From: Flagellimonas sp. MMG031
Lineage (GTDB): Bacteria > Bacteroidota > Bacteroidia > Flavobacteriales > Flavobacteriaceae
Length of the DNA: 64,000 nt
NCBI RefSeq assembly: GCF_040112705.1
Contig: NZ_CP157804.1
Span: 2,474,001-2,538,000 of the forward strand
Reading direction: 5' to 3'
How positions within the stretch are numbered: position 1 is the first letter of the stretch; each line of letters starts with the position of its first letter. Shown piece after piece: positions 17,407 through 26,632 of this stretch. The notes beneath the pieces were generated by a model. That model saw only the letters and a program-made list of their open reading frames with translations, ran no database searches and was not told the DNA's origin. The translations under genes and the position numbers were made by a program.

Positions 17407-18876
17407 ATGAACTTGGACCATACCAAAATCAATACGCTTGGCGAACTAAAAGCGGCGGGTTATACCAGTAAAAGTATTAAGGATGAACTTCGGGATAACC
17501 TTTTGGAAAAGATAGCCAAAAAGGAACAAGTCTTCGAAGGGGTTTGGGGATATGAGAATTCCGTTATCCCAGAATTGGAAAGAGCGATTTTATCCCGTCA
17601 CAATATCAACTTATTGGGACTACGAGGGCAGGCCAAAACACGCTTGGCCCGCTTGATGGTGCAGCTTTTGGATGAATGGATGCCCATTGTGAAGGGTTCC
17701 GAAATCCATGACGACCCCTTGGCGCCCATATCCCGATTTGCAACCGAATTGATAAATGAAAAAGGGGATGAAACGCCAATCAGTTGGGTGCATCGCAGTG
17801 AGCGCTTCTATGAAAAATTGGCCACTCCTGACGTAACCGTAGCGGATTTGATTGGAGATGTAGACCCCATTAAAGCGGCCAATCTAAAATTATCTTACGC
17901 CGATGACAGGGTGATTCACTTTGGAATGATACCGAGGGCCAACCGTTGTATTTTTGTCATCAACGAGCTTCCTGACCTTCAAGCAAGGATTCAAGTAGCG
18001 TTGTTCAATATCTTGCAAGAAGGTGACATACAAATTAGAGGCTTCAAGCTTAGATTACATTTGGATATTCAATTTGTGTTTACGGCCAACCCCGAAGATT
18101 ATACCAACAGGGGCAGTATTGTCACCCCATTGAAGGATAGGATTGGTTCCCAAATATTGACCCATTATCCTGAAAATATTGAGGTGGCAAAAAAAATCAC
18201 TAAGCAGGAAGCAAAACTAGATAAGCGTCAGTCTGATTTTGTGTATGTTCCCGAAATCGCCATGGATTTGCTGGAACAAATCAGTTTTGAAGCTAGAAAA
18301 AGTGAGTACGTAGATGCTAAAAGTGGCGTAAGTGCACGTATGAGCATCACCGCTTTTGAAAATTTATTGAGTACTGCCGAACGCAGGGCCATTATGGCTG
18401 GAGACCAAAAGACCACACTGCGTTTGAGCGATTTTATGGGTGTGGTGCCCTCAATTACTGGAAAAATAGAACTGGTGTATGAAGGAGAGCAGGAGGGAGC
18501 CGGCTCAGTGGCCGAAAACCTCATTGAAGATGCCATAAAATCCTTGTTTCCAAATTACTTCCCGAAAATCGACAAGCTTCAGCGCAAGGAAGAAGAAAAT
18601 GAATATGATGAATTGGTGAGCTGGTTCTTTGACGGCGAAGGTTTCGATTTATTGGATGATGAAAAAGACCACAATTATAAATCAAAATTGGATTCCATCG
18701 GCCCATTAAACCAACTGATAAAGGAGTACCAGCCCGATGCCTCAAGAGAGGACGCATATTTCTTGAAAGAGTTACTGCTTTGGGGCTTGGTGGCCTATAA
18801 AAAATTGAGCAAACACCGCTTTCAGCAAGGTTATCAGTTTAAGGACCTTTATGGAAGCTATATCCGAGGCCTGTAA
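17407..18876 (+). CDS. MoxR/magnesium-chelatase-like AAA ATPase
   Basis: The 489-aa protein is an AAA+ ATPase of the chelatase I/MoxR branch. The Walker A is GLRGQAKT (about 71-78), with Ala for the second Gly, as is common in this branch. The Walker B is FVINELPDL, followed by the ARIQVALFNILQEGDIQIRG pore/sensor region and VFTANPEDYTNRG. The C-terminal part (about 370-489) is specific to this family. It probably acts on the neighbouring VWA protein to remodel an unknown target. Residue context argues against a true Mg-chelatase, since no porphyrin genes are nearby. Confidence 0.82.
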   Translation: MNLDHTKINTLGELKAAGYTSKSIKDELRDNLLEKIAKKEQVFEGVWGYENSVIPELERAILSRHNINLLGLRGQAKTRLARLMVQLLDEWMPIVKGSEIHDDPLAPISRFATELINEKGDETPISWVHRSERFYEKLATPDVTVADLIGDVDPIKAANLKLSYADDRVIHFGMIPRANRCIFVINELPDLQARIQVALFNILQEGDIQIRGFKLRLHLDIQFVFTANPEDYTNRGSIVTPLKDRIGSQILTHYPENIEVAKKITKQEAKLDKRQSDFVYVPEIAMDLLEQISFEARKSEYVDAKSGVSARMSITAFENLLSTAERRAIMAGDQKTTLRLSDFMGVVPSITGKIELVYEGEQEGAGSVAENLIEDAIKSLFPNYFPKIDKLQRKEEENEYDELVSWFFDGEGFDLLDDEKDHNYKSKLDSIGPLNQLIKEYQPDASREDAYFLKELLLWGLVAYKKLSKHRFQQGYQFKDLYGSYIRGL

Positions 18877-18877
18877 G

Positions 18878-19360
18878 CTATTGCCAAATGTTTAGGTTGT
18901 CGTTGTAGTTCTCAAAATTATAGACACCCACAAATCGTTTCCTTAACCAAAAGGTGTAAAGCGTCAGAATCGGTAAAATACTGTAGAGTACCACGGAGAG
19001 TTTCGCGATGGGCTTAAAAGTAGTTGGGATTACGTGTTGTCCGTAGAGTTCTATGGAATTTAAAACAGCTACGCTATCATATATTTTAAAAAGGTATACG
19101 ATCATTATGGCATAGAGCACATATTCGATATTGCGCATCTTCGGATCGGGAAGTTCATCTTCGGTAATTTTAAACCAAACCACGTAGAGGTATAGAAAAT
19201 GAACGGAGGCCAATAGTGGGAATATGTAGTTGTCCGGCTTTAAAAAATAAAATTGATTGGTGTACACTCCATAAAAGCTCAACACTATAAGGCTTGCCAA
19301 AACAGCTACACTGGCCAAGATATTCCTTTTCCAAGTGATGATTTTTGATATTGTATGCAT
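18878..19360 (-). CDS. Hypothetical four-helix membrane protein
   Basis: I do not recognise this 160-aa protein. It has about four hydrophobic segments (about 13-33, 45-63, 79-97, 121-140) with positively charged stretches at the N-terminus and near residue 145, consistent with an integral inner-membrane protein. It converges with the AAA ATPase gene with 1 base between the stops, and about 150 bp of AT-rich DNA without visible features separates it from cysM. The composition is typical of the window. Confidence 0.65.
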   Translation of the reverse strand: MHTISKIITWKRNILASVAVLASLIVLSFYGVYTNQFYFLKPDNYIFPLLASVHFLYLYVVWFKITEDELPDPKMRNIEYVLYAIMIVYLFKIYDSVAVLNSIELYGQHVIPTTFKPIAKLSVVLYSILPILTLYTFWLRKRFVGVYNFENYNDNLNIWQ

Positions 19361-19512
19361 GTCTAACTTCGATTTGGGACTAATACTAGTTTAAAGAACG
19401 GGGTTTTTGGAGTACTATTTCAAAGAAATCGATGACCCGCAAACAATGTTGGATAATGCGAAAAATCCGTCATGAAACGCACAAAAATGGATATAAAAAC
19501 ATCCTGAAGAAA

Positions 19513-20397
19513 TCAGTCAAACAAGTCTGATGACAGATACCGGTCCCCGCGGTCACAAACAATGGAAACGATGGTGCCACTTTCCAAAGCGTTTGCCAAT
19601 CGCAAAGCGACAGTAGCGGCTCCTCCGCTGCTCATTCCGGAAAATATGCCTTCCTCTCGCGCCAAACGCTTGGCCATTTCAATCGCTTCCTGCTCACTGA
19701 CTTCCATTACGGTATCCACTTTTTCAGGATTAAAGATTTTTGGCAGGTATGCTTCGGGCCATTTTCGTATGCCCGGAATCTTAGCGTCATCCGTGGGTTG
19801 TACGCCCACAATTTGTATGTCCGGATTCTGTTCCTTCAGATAAGTAGAAGTGCCCATAATGGTCCCCGTAGTTCCCATACTGGAAACAAAATGGGTGACT
19901 TGACCATCGGTATCCTTCCAAATTTCAGGTCCCGTTGTTTTGTAGTGCGCTTTCCAATTATCGTTGTTCGAGAATTGATTGAGCATCTTAAAGCCTTCTT
20001 CCTTTACCTTGGTTTCGGCATAATCGCGGGCACCTTCAATACCCACATCGGCAGAAGTCAAGGTCACCTTTGCGCCATAGGCACGCATGGTCTGAACCCG
20101 TTCTTTTGTAGAGTTTTCGGGCATCACCAATTCAATGTCAAGGCCAAAAAGGCTAGCTATCATGGCCAAGGCAATACCGGTGTTGCCGCTAGTGGCCTCA
20201 ATCAATTTGGTTTCTTTGGTAAAATCACCGCGCTCCAGACCACTTTTGATCATGTTGTAGGCGGGACGGTCTTTAACGCTTCCACCGGGATTGTTTCCCT
20301 CAAGTTTAAAAAAAAGTCTTACGTCAGGATTGGTATTCAATACTTTGGATTCCACCATGGGGGTGTTTCCGATAAGGTCTAGTATGCTGTTAGACAT
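19513..20397 (-). CDS. cysM: Cysteine synthase (O-acetylserine sulfhydrylase), CysM-type
   Basis: This PLP enzyme makes cysteine from O-acetylserine and sulfide or thiosulfate. The 294-aa protein has the Schiff-base Lys42 in NNPGGSVKDRPA, the substrate loop EATSGNTGIALAM, and the phosphate loop GMSSGG near residue 260. The sequence HFVSSMGTTGTIMGTS is close to CysM/CysK type B. It overlaps the upstream serine acetyltransferase gene by 8 bases, so acetylation and sulfhydrylation are encoded as one unit. CysK and CysM are hard to tell apart from sequence alone. Confidence 0.93.
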   Translation of the reverse strand: MSNSILDLIGNTPMVESKVLNTNPDVRLFFKLEGNNPGGSVKDRPAYNMIKSGLERGDFTKETKLIEATSGNTGIALAMIASLFGLDIELVMPENSTKERVQTMRAYGAKVTLTSADVGIEGARDYAETKVKEEGFKMLNQFSNNDNWKAHYKTTGPEIWKDTDGQVTHFVSSMGTTGTIMGTSTYLKEQNPDIQIVGVQPTDDAKIPGIRKWPEAYLPKIFNPEKVDTVMEVSEQEAIEMAKRLAREEGIFSGMSSGGAATVALRLANALESGTIVSIVCDRGDRYLSSDLFD

Positions 20398-21181
20398 TTG
20401 GGGTTGTCTTTATTTTAATTTCTGGCTTGTGATAAACAGTTGAGTTGGGCGGCACGGAGGAAGTAATCCATGCATTACCACCAATGACGGAATTGGCCCC
20501 CACTACGGTTTCACCGCCTAAAATGGTAGCGTTGGCATATATGGTCACATTGTTTTCAATGGTCGGATGACGTTTTGTTTTTTCCAAATTCTTCGCCACA
20601 TACAAGGCACCTAAGGTCACCCCTTGATAAATTTTAACGTTGTCATGGATTACGGCAGTTTCCCCGATGACCACACCTGTGGCATGATCGATAAAAAAGG
20701 ATTTACCAATGGTGGCTCCAGGGTTGATGTCGACCCCGGTTTGTCTATGCGCATATTCCGTCATCATTCGTGGAATCAAAGGGACACCCTCCGCATAAAG
20801 CTCGTGCGCCAAGCGATAGATGGCAATGGCATAAAAACCTGGGTAGGCCATGTAGATTTCTTGGATGGAAAGGGAGGCTGGGTCACAATTTAAGATGGCC
20901 TCGGCATCCAAAATCAGGTTTTCCAGAATCTGCGGTAAATGTTCCACGTATTCGTTCCAGAGTTCCTCACTGGGCTTTTCTAAGTCCCAACAGGCCATGT
21001 CCATCAGCCGATTGAACTTTTTTTCCAATAATTCCAGATTGACCGCTACAGGGGTATTGGCGTCAAATAAGGTGTGAAAAAGCGTATCCGTGAAATCCTC
21101 GGTCTCTTGTTTCAAACGAAAATCCAGGTAAGGCAGCTTTTTGTGCCTGATGAGTTCGGCTATAATTCTCTCCTTGTCCAT
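20390..21181 (-). CDS. cysE: Serine O-acetyltransferase
   Basis: CysE acetylates L-serine with acetyl-CoA, the entry to cysteine synthesis. The 263-aa protein has a helical N-terminal domain (about 1-130) and a left-handed beta-helix C-terminal domain with DINPGATIGKSFFIDHATGVVIGE, which includes the catalytic His region, followed by hexapeptide repeats. It ends IKIKTTPNV and not the ...I tail of E. coli CysE that docks into CysK, so complex formation is not guaranteed. It overlaps cysM and is transcribed away from the DUF2461 gene. Confidence 0.93.
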   Translation of the reverse strand: MDKERIIAELIRHKKLPYLDFRLKQETEDFTDTLFHTLFDANTPVAVNLELLEKKFNRLMDMACWDLEKPSEELWNEYVEHLPQILENLILDAEAILNCDPASLSIQEIYMAYPGFYAIAIYRLAHELYAEGVPLIPRMMTEYAHRQTGVDINPGATIGKSFFIDHATGVVIGETAVIHDNVKIYQGVTLGALYVAKNLEKTKRHPTIENNVTIYANATILGGETVVGANSVIGGNAWITSSVPPNSTVYHKPEIKIKTTPNV

Positions 21182-21272
21182 ACTGCGGTTTATAGTCTAA
21201 AATTAGACAAAACCTTACCAACCAACGGTATAAAAGGCTAACTTTAGAGTAAAAATAACATATTACCGATAT

Positions 21273-21956
21273 ATGGCATCCAATGTAACCATCTCTAAGG
21301 AAGTTTTTGATTTTTTGACCGAATTGGAGAAAAATAATGACCGGGATTGGTTTGAAGCAAACAAGAAAACCTTCAAAAAACGGCAATCGGAGGTCAAAAA
21401 TTTTCTGGAAGCGGCCAAACTTAATTTGAGCCATCATGATGAGATTGAAAAAATGAAGTTGTTCCGGATTTACAGGGATGTACGTTTTTCCAAGGATAAA
21501 AGTCCGTATAAAGCTCATTTTGCTGGTTTCTTTTCCCGATTGGGCGCACATTTACGAGGAGGATACTACATTCATCTAAAGCCTGGTCAATCCTTTTTGG
21601 GTGTTGGGTTTTGGGCTCCGGAGAAGGAAGATCTTTTTCGTATACGCAAAGAATTGGAGATGGACGCGGATGAATTTCGCAAGGTTATCAACCAGCCCGA
21701 ATTAAAATTGATTTGGGGCGAGCTACAGGGCGACGAAGTGAAAACGGCTCCCAAGGGATTTGACAAAGAACACCCCGATATTGACCTTATCCGAAAAAAG
21801 CAATTCGTTTTTATGCGGAATTTCAAGGATTCGGAGGTGTTGTCGCCCACTTTTTTGGATGAAGTGGACAGGTCCTACAAGGCCATTCGCCCTTATTTTG
21901 ATCTAATGAGCGAAATTCTCACCACTAATTTAAACGGCGAGTCAATTCTGGAATAA
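21273..21956 (+). CDS. DUF2461 family protein
   Basis: The 227-aa protein matches the DUF2461 family: the N-terminal ELEKNNDRDWFEANKKTF, the central RIYRDVRFSKDKSPYKAHFAGFF, and the GGYYIHLKPGQSFLGVGFW strand pattern are characteristic. The function is unknown. The gene overlaps the converging small gene at 21942 by 15 bases at its 3' end. Confidence 0.85.
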   Translation: MASNVTISKEVFDFLTELEKNNDRDWFEANKKTFKKRQSEVKNFLEAAKLNLSHHDEIEKMKLFRIYRDVRFSKDKSPYKAHFAGFFSRLGAHLRGGYYIHLKPGQSFLGVGFWAPEKEDLFRIRKELEMDADEFRKVINQPELKLIWGELQGDEVKTAPKGFDKEHPDIDLIRKKQFVFMRNFKDSEVLSPTFLDEVDRSYKAIRPYFDLMSEILTTNLNGESILE

Positions 21957-22355
21957 CGTTTCTTCCTCTAAAAGCTGTATTTGGTCCTTGAGACGCTCCA
22001 CCACCATGTTCATCATACGCTTGTTTAACGCAGAGGAATTGGTGATGTAGTCGCGATATTCTTCCACCGTAAACTGGCCAATAACCATTCCCTTTAGGGA
22101 ATTTCGGAACTTGATGTCCTTTTGGATGGCCCGCTCAATATACTGGAACTTTTTCTCCAAGGAAAGTTCGTAGAAAACACCTTTATGCTTGTTCGCATAA
22201 TTTTTGAAGGCCTCTACCAACAAATAATTTTGGAGTTTGAGCACCGGGCGAAGAGTCTTGTTCTGAAAATGCTCGTCAAAACCCATTTGGCTGTTAAAAT
22301 GTGTGGATGAAATAGTGGGACGAATGTCCAATCGGCGGTCGGATGTTGAATCCAT
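21942..22355 (-). CDS. Conserved hypothetical protein (137 aa)
   Basis: The product is 137 aa from the chosen ATG at 22355; an upstream TTG would add 12 residues. It is predicted to be mostly helical and has no signal peptide. The motif YIERAIQKDIKFRNSLKGMVIGQFT and the C-terminal heptad-like VVERLKDQIQLLEEE suggest a small soluble coiled-coil protein. I recognise it as a type found in Flavobacteriaceae but cannot name a function. It converges on and overlaps the DUF2461 gene by 15 bases. Confidence 0.65.
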   Translation of the reverse strand: MDSTSDRRLDIRPTISSTHFNSQMGFDEHFQNKTLRPVLKLQNYLLVEAFKNYANKHKGVFYELSLEKKFQYIERAIQKDIKFRNSLKGMVIGQFTVEEYRDYITNSSALNKRMMNMVVERLKDQIQLLEEETLFQN

Positions 22356-22479
22356 TGCTGTGATTTTTAATAAAATTACAGAATCAACCACCGCACACTT
22401 TTAAATAGGGCAATAGTTGTCAACGATGTTATGAACACCCTTTTAAATGATTATTTTAGGGCGAGTAAAAGTTACAAGC

Positions 22480-23379
22480 ATGAAATTCGGAAAAGTAGAC
22501 CATCCTGAAAACGTCGATTTTACCATTCCTCCTGACCATCCTGACACCCAAGTTGTTTTGTCCAAAACCAAGACTGGCACTAAAACCAAGGTATATGTGG
22601 GCTGTGCCAAATGGAACAGGCAAGATCTGAAGAATTTTTACCCAAGGGGCACAAAAGATGAACTGGAATACTACTCGACCCAATTCAACAGTATTGAACT
22701 GAATGCGACCTTTTACCGCATCTTTCCTACGGATACTTATGAAAAATGGCGCAACAAAACCCCGGAGGACTTCAAATTCTTCCCAAAAATGACCAATGAG
22801 GTCAGCCATTTGCGCCGTATGAACGATAAGGCGCTCGAGGCGGTGGACCGGTATTTGGCCATAACCCCTTTGCTTGGGGACAAACTCGGCACCATCTTTT
22901 TACAAATGCACAATAACTTTGGCCCCAAAAACTGGGATAGGGTAGTGCGGTTTGTGGAATATTGGCCCAAGGAATTTCCGCTGGCCATGGAATTTCGACA
23001 CACCGATTGGTTCAATGATGAAAAAGTGGCACAGGAACTTTTCCATTTATTGGAAGAAAACAACATCACCAATGTTTTGGTGGATACCGCAGGCAGGCGA
23101 GACCTTATGCATATGCGATTGACCACTAACGAGGCCTTTATTCGTTATGTAGGAGCCAACCATCCTTCGGATTATCCCCGTTTGGGTGACTGGATAGATC
23201 GATTGTCTTCGTGGATAGCCATGGGGCTTGAACACATTCACTTTTTTGTGCATCAAAACATGGAGGTAGAATCACCCCTCTTATCGGCTTATTTTATAAA
23301 ACAACTAAACTCCAAATTGGGTTTTGACCTACATATTCCCAAAACGACACTGCCGCCGCAGAAAGGGCTGTTCGATTAA
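22480..23379 (+). CDS. DUF72 domain-containing protein
   Basis: The 299-aa protein is a DUF72 (YecE-like) TIM-barrel protein. Family motifs visible are VGCAKWNRQDLKNFYP, YYSTQFNSIELNATFYR, FKFFPKMTNEVSHLRR and LAMEFRHTDWF. The biochemical role of the family is not established. I chose the ATG at 22480 because the in-frame ATG at 22447 would add an unconserved stretch. The gene is divergent from the 137-aa hypothetical. Confidence 0.87.
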   Translation: MKFGKVDHPENVDFTIPPDHPDTQVVLSKTKTGTKTKVYVGCAKWNRQDLKNFYPRGTKDELEYYSTQFNSIELNATFYRIFPTDTYEKWRNKTPEDFKFFPKMTNEVSHLRRMNDKALEAVDRYLAITPLLGDKLGTIFLQMHNNFGPKNWDRVVRFVEYWPKEFPLAMEFRHTDWFNDEKVAQELFHLLEENNITNVLVDTAGRRDLMHMRLTTNEAFIRYVGANHPSDYPRLGDWIDRLSSWIAMGLEHIHFFVHQNMEVESPLLSAYFIKQLNSKLGFDLHIPKTTLPPQKGLFD

Positions 23380-23517
23380 AAATCGCCGAATTCATCAAGT
23401 CAAAAATCCCAAACGGCAAAAATTACACACTCAACAGTTGTTCCCACCCAAAAGTTTCAAATTCACAATTCACACGAATTTAAAGGGTTGGCCAGCATAT
23501 TCTTATAGGGATTGGAC

Positions 23518-23525
23518 TAACTTTG
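23518..23525 (+). promoter_or_regulatory. Putative -7 promoter element of the thioesterase gene
   Basis: TAACTTTG fits TAnnTTTG and lies 25 bases before the ATG at 23551. No matching -33 TTTG is clear, so the call is tentative. Confidence 0.4.
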
Positions 23526-23550
23526 CAATGGAATTCAAAATATTTCAACT

Positions 23551-23970
23551 ATGCGATTTCATACAAGAAAATGGGTTAAACCAGAAGATTTGAACGCCAA
23601 TGGAACGCTTTTCGGGGGCAAGGTGCTGGCCTGGATAGACGAAGAAGCGGTATTGTACAGCATCATTCAATTGGAGAACAAGAAAATCGTAACCAAATAT
23701 ATGTCCGAAATCAATTTTATGAGTACCGCCCATGAGGGAGATATCATTGAAATCGGGATAGAAGTCATAAAGTTCGGGGTCACCTCAATTTCACTCAACT
23801 GTGAAGTACGAAACAAGATGACCCACGAAAGTATTGTTACCGTAGACAATATTATCATGGTCAACCTGGACGAAAACGGGAATCCGAAGGCCCATGGAAA
23901 AACCAAGATCGAATACGTAAAGGACCGATTGGCGAAAAAAGAAAAAGAAGAGGATAAAGCCGCTTCCTAA
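23551..23970 (+). CDS. Acyl-CoA thioesterase (hot-dog fold, YciA-like)
   Basis: The 139-aa protein has the acyl-CoA thioesterase hot-dog fold: the helix motif LNANGTLFGGKVLAWIDEEA, the MSEINFMSTAHEGDIIEIG strand, and TVDNIIMVNLDENG. Such enzymes hydrolyse acyl-CoA to free acid and CoA, which can adjust the acyl-CoA pool. The chain length preference cannot be told. The basic/acidic C-terminal tail is typical. The stop codon overlaps the stop of the converging dipeptidase gene. Confidence 0.88.
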   Translation: MRFHTRKWVKPEDLNANGTLFGGKVLAWIDEEAVLYSIIQLENKKIVTKYMSEINFMSTAHEGDIIEIGIEVIKFGVTSISLNCEVRNKMTHESIVTVDNIIMVNLDENGNPKAHGKTKIEYVKDRLAKKEKEEDKAAS

Positions 23971-25250
23971 TCCATGGTTTGGGCCACGGCCTGAACTTCG
24001 TCCAAGACACGCAAAAGGTTACCGCCCCATAATTTGGCAATTTCTTCCTCCGTATACCCTCTTTTGACCAGTTCCAAGGTAACATTGAAGGTTTCCGAAG
24101 CATCGGACCAGCCTTCGATACCGCCACCTCCATCAAAATCGGAACTGATACCAACGTGATCAACACCGATCAACTCTACCATATAGTCAATGTGGTCCAC
24201 AAAGTCGGCAACATTGACAGCTGGTGGGGCAGAAGCATCTGTTTCGGCCCATTCCTCGCCAATATTCATCACTTTTCGATAGTTTGCGAAAAACTCCTCC
24301 CGTTGCGCATCGGTCAGTGTAGCAAATTGTGAGCGCTCGTACCACGCAACCCCTAAGGAATCCGCTACTTTTTTATACACTTCGGTCATGTAGGCAGATC
24401 GGGCTTCGTGCTTTTCGGTGTTCAAATAGGAGCTAAAGGCCACCGTTTGCACCACACCGCCATTTTCTTTCATCAGCATCAGCTGTTCATCGTCCAAGTT
24501 TCGGCTGTGGTCGCAAAGTGCCCTAGCAGAAGAATGCGAGGCAATGATGGGGGCCTTGGACAGCGCTATCATTTGTTTCATAGCTTCTTTGGAGGGATGG
24601 GATACATCGATCATGATTCCTACACGGTTCATTTCTGCTACCGCTTTCTTGCCCAATTCGCTTAGGCCGTTATGCAACCAAACGCTATCTCTTTCCCCTG
24701 TGTTCGAATCACTGAATTGGCTGTGACCGTTATGGGAAAGCGACATGTAAAGCGCTCCTCTTTTTTGGTATTCCTCTATTTTGGATAGATCTTCACCGAT
24801 GGGATAAGCATTTTCAACTCCGATCATGGCCACTTTTTTGCCAGATGCGGCAATACGTCTTACGTCGTCCGAAGTTAAAGCCAATTCTATCTGGTCCGGT
24901 GCTATCTCTTCACAGAGTCGGTGAATGGCATCGAACTTGGCCATGGCATTTTCTGATGCCTTGGCATATCCTTCGGTGGTCAACGTATCCTGACCTGTGT
25001 ACACAATCAAAAAGACGGCATCCAATCCACCTTCCTTCATTTTGGGAAGGTTGACTTGGGTTTCCAGTCGTTGGGTGTAGTTAATGCTATCCGTAAAGTT
25101 TTGCACGTTGATATCGTCATGCGTATCGATAGTGATCACGGAATCATGAATCCGTTGTGCTTTTTCTTCCAAGCTTTCTGTTTTTTCAGGTTTTTTCTCC
25201 GCACAGGAGACAAGTAAGGCAAGGGTCAATAGTAAACTTAAATATTTCAT
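23967..25250 (-). CDS. M19-family membrane dipeptidase, lipoprotein
   Basis: This 427-aa protein is a renal-dipeptidase-type (M19) zinc hydrolase. It has a lipoprotein signal (MKYLSLLLTLALLVSC, Cys16), the first metal motif TIDTHDDINV, the bridging Glu in MIGVENAYP, and the His residues in DVSHPSKEAM and IASHSSARA. The C-terminal DHVGISSDFDGGGG is also typical. It probably cleaves dipeptides at the outer membrane or periplasm. It converges with the thioesterase gene, overlapping by 4 bases. Confidence 0.93.
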   Translation of the reverse strand: MKYLSLLLTLALLVSCAEKKPEKTESLEEKAQRIHDSVITIDTHDDINVQNFTDSINYTQRLETQVNLPKMKEGGLDAVFLIVYTGQDTLTTEGYAKASENAMAKFDAIHRLCEEIAPDQIELALTSDDVRRIAASGKKVAMIGVENAYPIGEDLSKIEEYQKRGALYMSLSHNGHSQFSDSNTGERDSVWLHNGLSELGKKAVAEMNRVGIMIDVSHPSKEAMKQMIALSKAPIIASHSSARALCDHSRNLDDEQLMLMKENGGVVQTVAFSSYLNTEKHEARSAYMTEVYKKVADSLGVAWYERSQFATLTDAQREEFFANYRKVMNIGEEWAETDASAPPAVNVADFVDHIDYMVELIGVDHVGISSDFDGGGGIEGWSDASETFNVTLELVKRGYTEEEIAKLWGGNLLRVLDEVQAVAQTMD

Positions 25251-25378
25251 GGTTGGTTTTTTTACACATACAAATAACGCAATTTGACAACAAAATCCGA
25301 ATGCTACGGAACAATAAATTGTAATACCTGGCTATAATCAACACTTTTAAGTGTAATAATAACCATTAGCACAAGACA

Positions 25379-26158
25379 TTGGGAACACGAGAACTATTAA
25401 CGTATCTGGAAAAGTTGGAAATCGGATTGAGCTCATTCTCCTACGAAGAGTTGGGCGTGGTAGAGGCTGGAAAGCTTAAAAAATCCTTTGAGGTATTTAA
25501 AATGGGGCTGGAAAACAAAGTTTTTGGGGCCTCAGAAATGAAACAGCTCGAAAACATCTACGAAAAAGTGGGTATCCAAAGCTTGGACAAAAGGGAATTT
25601 AACGAGGTGAATCCGGACAAATTGATTTCCCTTGTTGGCGCACTTGAAGCCACAATACTGTCCCAAGAGCAAAAGGAACTTGTGAATGAACTTAAAAAAC
25701 TGGTCCAACATCCGAAGAAAAGCACACAAAATCAACATAAAAATGTAGACGGTATGTCCACCGATTTTGAATTTATAGAAAAGAGCTTGCAAGCTGGTTT
25801 CTCTTCCCAAAAAATTGACCTTCAGCCTGTTTTGGAAGACTGCATGGGCCAAATGGAGCTTTTGGAAGAATTGGTTCGCATGTTCCAACAGCATGTTTTT
25901 GAGTTTATCGGAAGTGCCAAGGTCAATCTAATCAACAAAAACTTTGTGGAACTGGAGCTTTCCTGTCAAAAAATAATGCCATCCCTGCGCATGATGAAAA
26001 CTTTTGGGCTGCTGGAAGTTGCCCAACAGATTTCAAAGCTTTGCAAAACGGATAGGGATGAAAGACATTTGAATTTTTTATACGACCAATTTCTGCAGGA
26101 ATATCCCAAGATTCAAGAGCAGATAGATTTTGAAATGGAGATATTCAGAACCTTGTGA
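25379..26158 (+). CDS. Hpt-like helical protein with Gln at the phospho-acceptor position
   Basis: The 259-aa protein is soluble and helical. Residues about 165-259 resemble a histidine-phosphotransfer (Hpt) domain of the Bacteroidota type, where the usual motif is HKIKPS; here the aligned segment reads CQKIMPSLRMMKTFGL, so the phosphorylated His is replaced by Gln. The N-terminal part (about 1-125) is unrecognised. The assignment is from motif memory and is tentative. The start is a TTG; the next ATG would remove 41 residues. A 117-aa unknown gene follows 10 bases later and may be co-transcribed. Confidence 0.6.
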   Translation: MGTRELLTYLEKLEIGLSSFSYEELGVVEAGKLKKSFEVFKMGLENKVFGASEMKQLENIYEKVGIQSLDKREFNEVNPDKLISLVGALEATILSQEQKELVNELKKLVQHPKKSTQNQHKNVDGMSTDFEFIEKSLQAGFSSQKIDLQPVLEDCMGQMELLEELVRMFQQHVFEFIGSAKVNLINKNFVELELSCQKIMPSLRMMKTFGLLEVAQQISKLCKTDRDERHLNFLYDQFLQEYPKIQEQIDFEMEIFRTL

Positions 26159-26168
26159 AAAAGTGAAG

Positions 26169-26522
26169 ATGGCGACCCATGAGCTTCCCAAATACTTGCA
26201 AAGTGTTTTTTACCCTTTGTTTCAGCATACTACGGACCTTGAGTGCCAATTATTGCTGTTGGATGAAATGTTGGAAGTAGGGGACCATAAGGAAATACCC
26301 TTTTTGAAGGAACTGGAGTCGCATGACAATCCCAAAATTAGCAGCAAGGCCTTTCAAATTAAGAATGAACTGCAGGAAAAATTGGGATTGATGACAGAAA
26401 CCGAACGAAGAAGATTGCCCATGAACCTTTGCTTTATTTACGACGAGTTCAACATTCGTCCCAGTAAAGTGGACAAGGAGTTGGATTTTGAGATAGCATT
26501 GGACATTTTGAATATGAGATAA
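26169..26522 (+). CDS. Hypothetical protein (117 aa)
   Basis: I do not recognise this 117-aa, mainly helical, Glu/Leu-rich soluble protein. The ATG at 26169 follows the Hpt-like gene by 10 bases, so the two probably form one operon and may act together. No signal peptide, membrane segment or catalytic motif is visible. The run DNPKISSKAFQIKNELQEKLG suggests HEAT-like helices, but this is a weak impression. Confidence 0.6.
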   Translation: MATHELPKYLQSVFYPLFQHTTDLECQLLLLDEMLEVGDHKEIPFLKELESHDNPKISSKAFQIKNELQEKLGLMTETERRRLPMNLCFIYDEFNIRPSKVDKELDFEIALDILNMR

Positions 26523-26632
26523 AAAAGGATTTCACCACCCGAAGCAGGTGTTTCACCACAATTTGAGGAAAGCACATAATCTTTGAAATGAAATCACGTT
26601 ATACAAAGACCCAAACTTAAATTGAGATTACG

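Noticed and set aside
19798-20382. Open frame of 194 codons on the plus strand opposite cysM
   Set aside because: Antisense of a full-length cysM with its PLP lysine; no start context or domain.
23324-23593. Frame of 89 codons between the DUF72 and thioesterase genes
   Set aside because: It overlaps both genes in another frame and has a basic, low-complexity composition typical of shadow frames.
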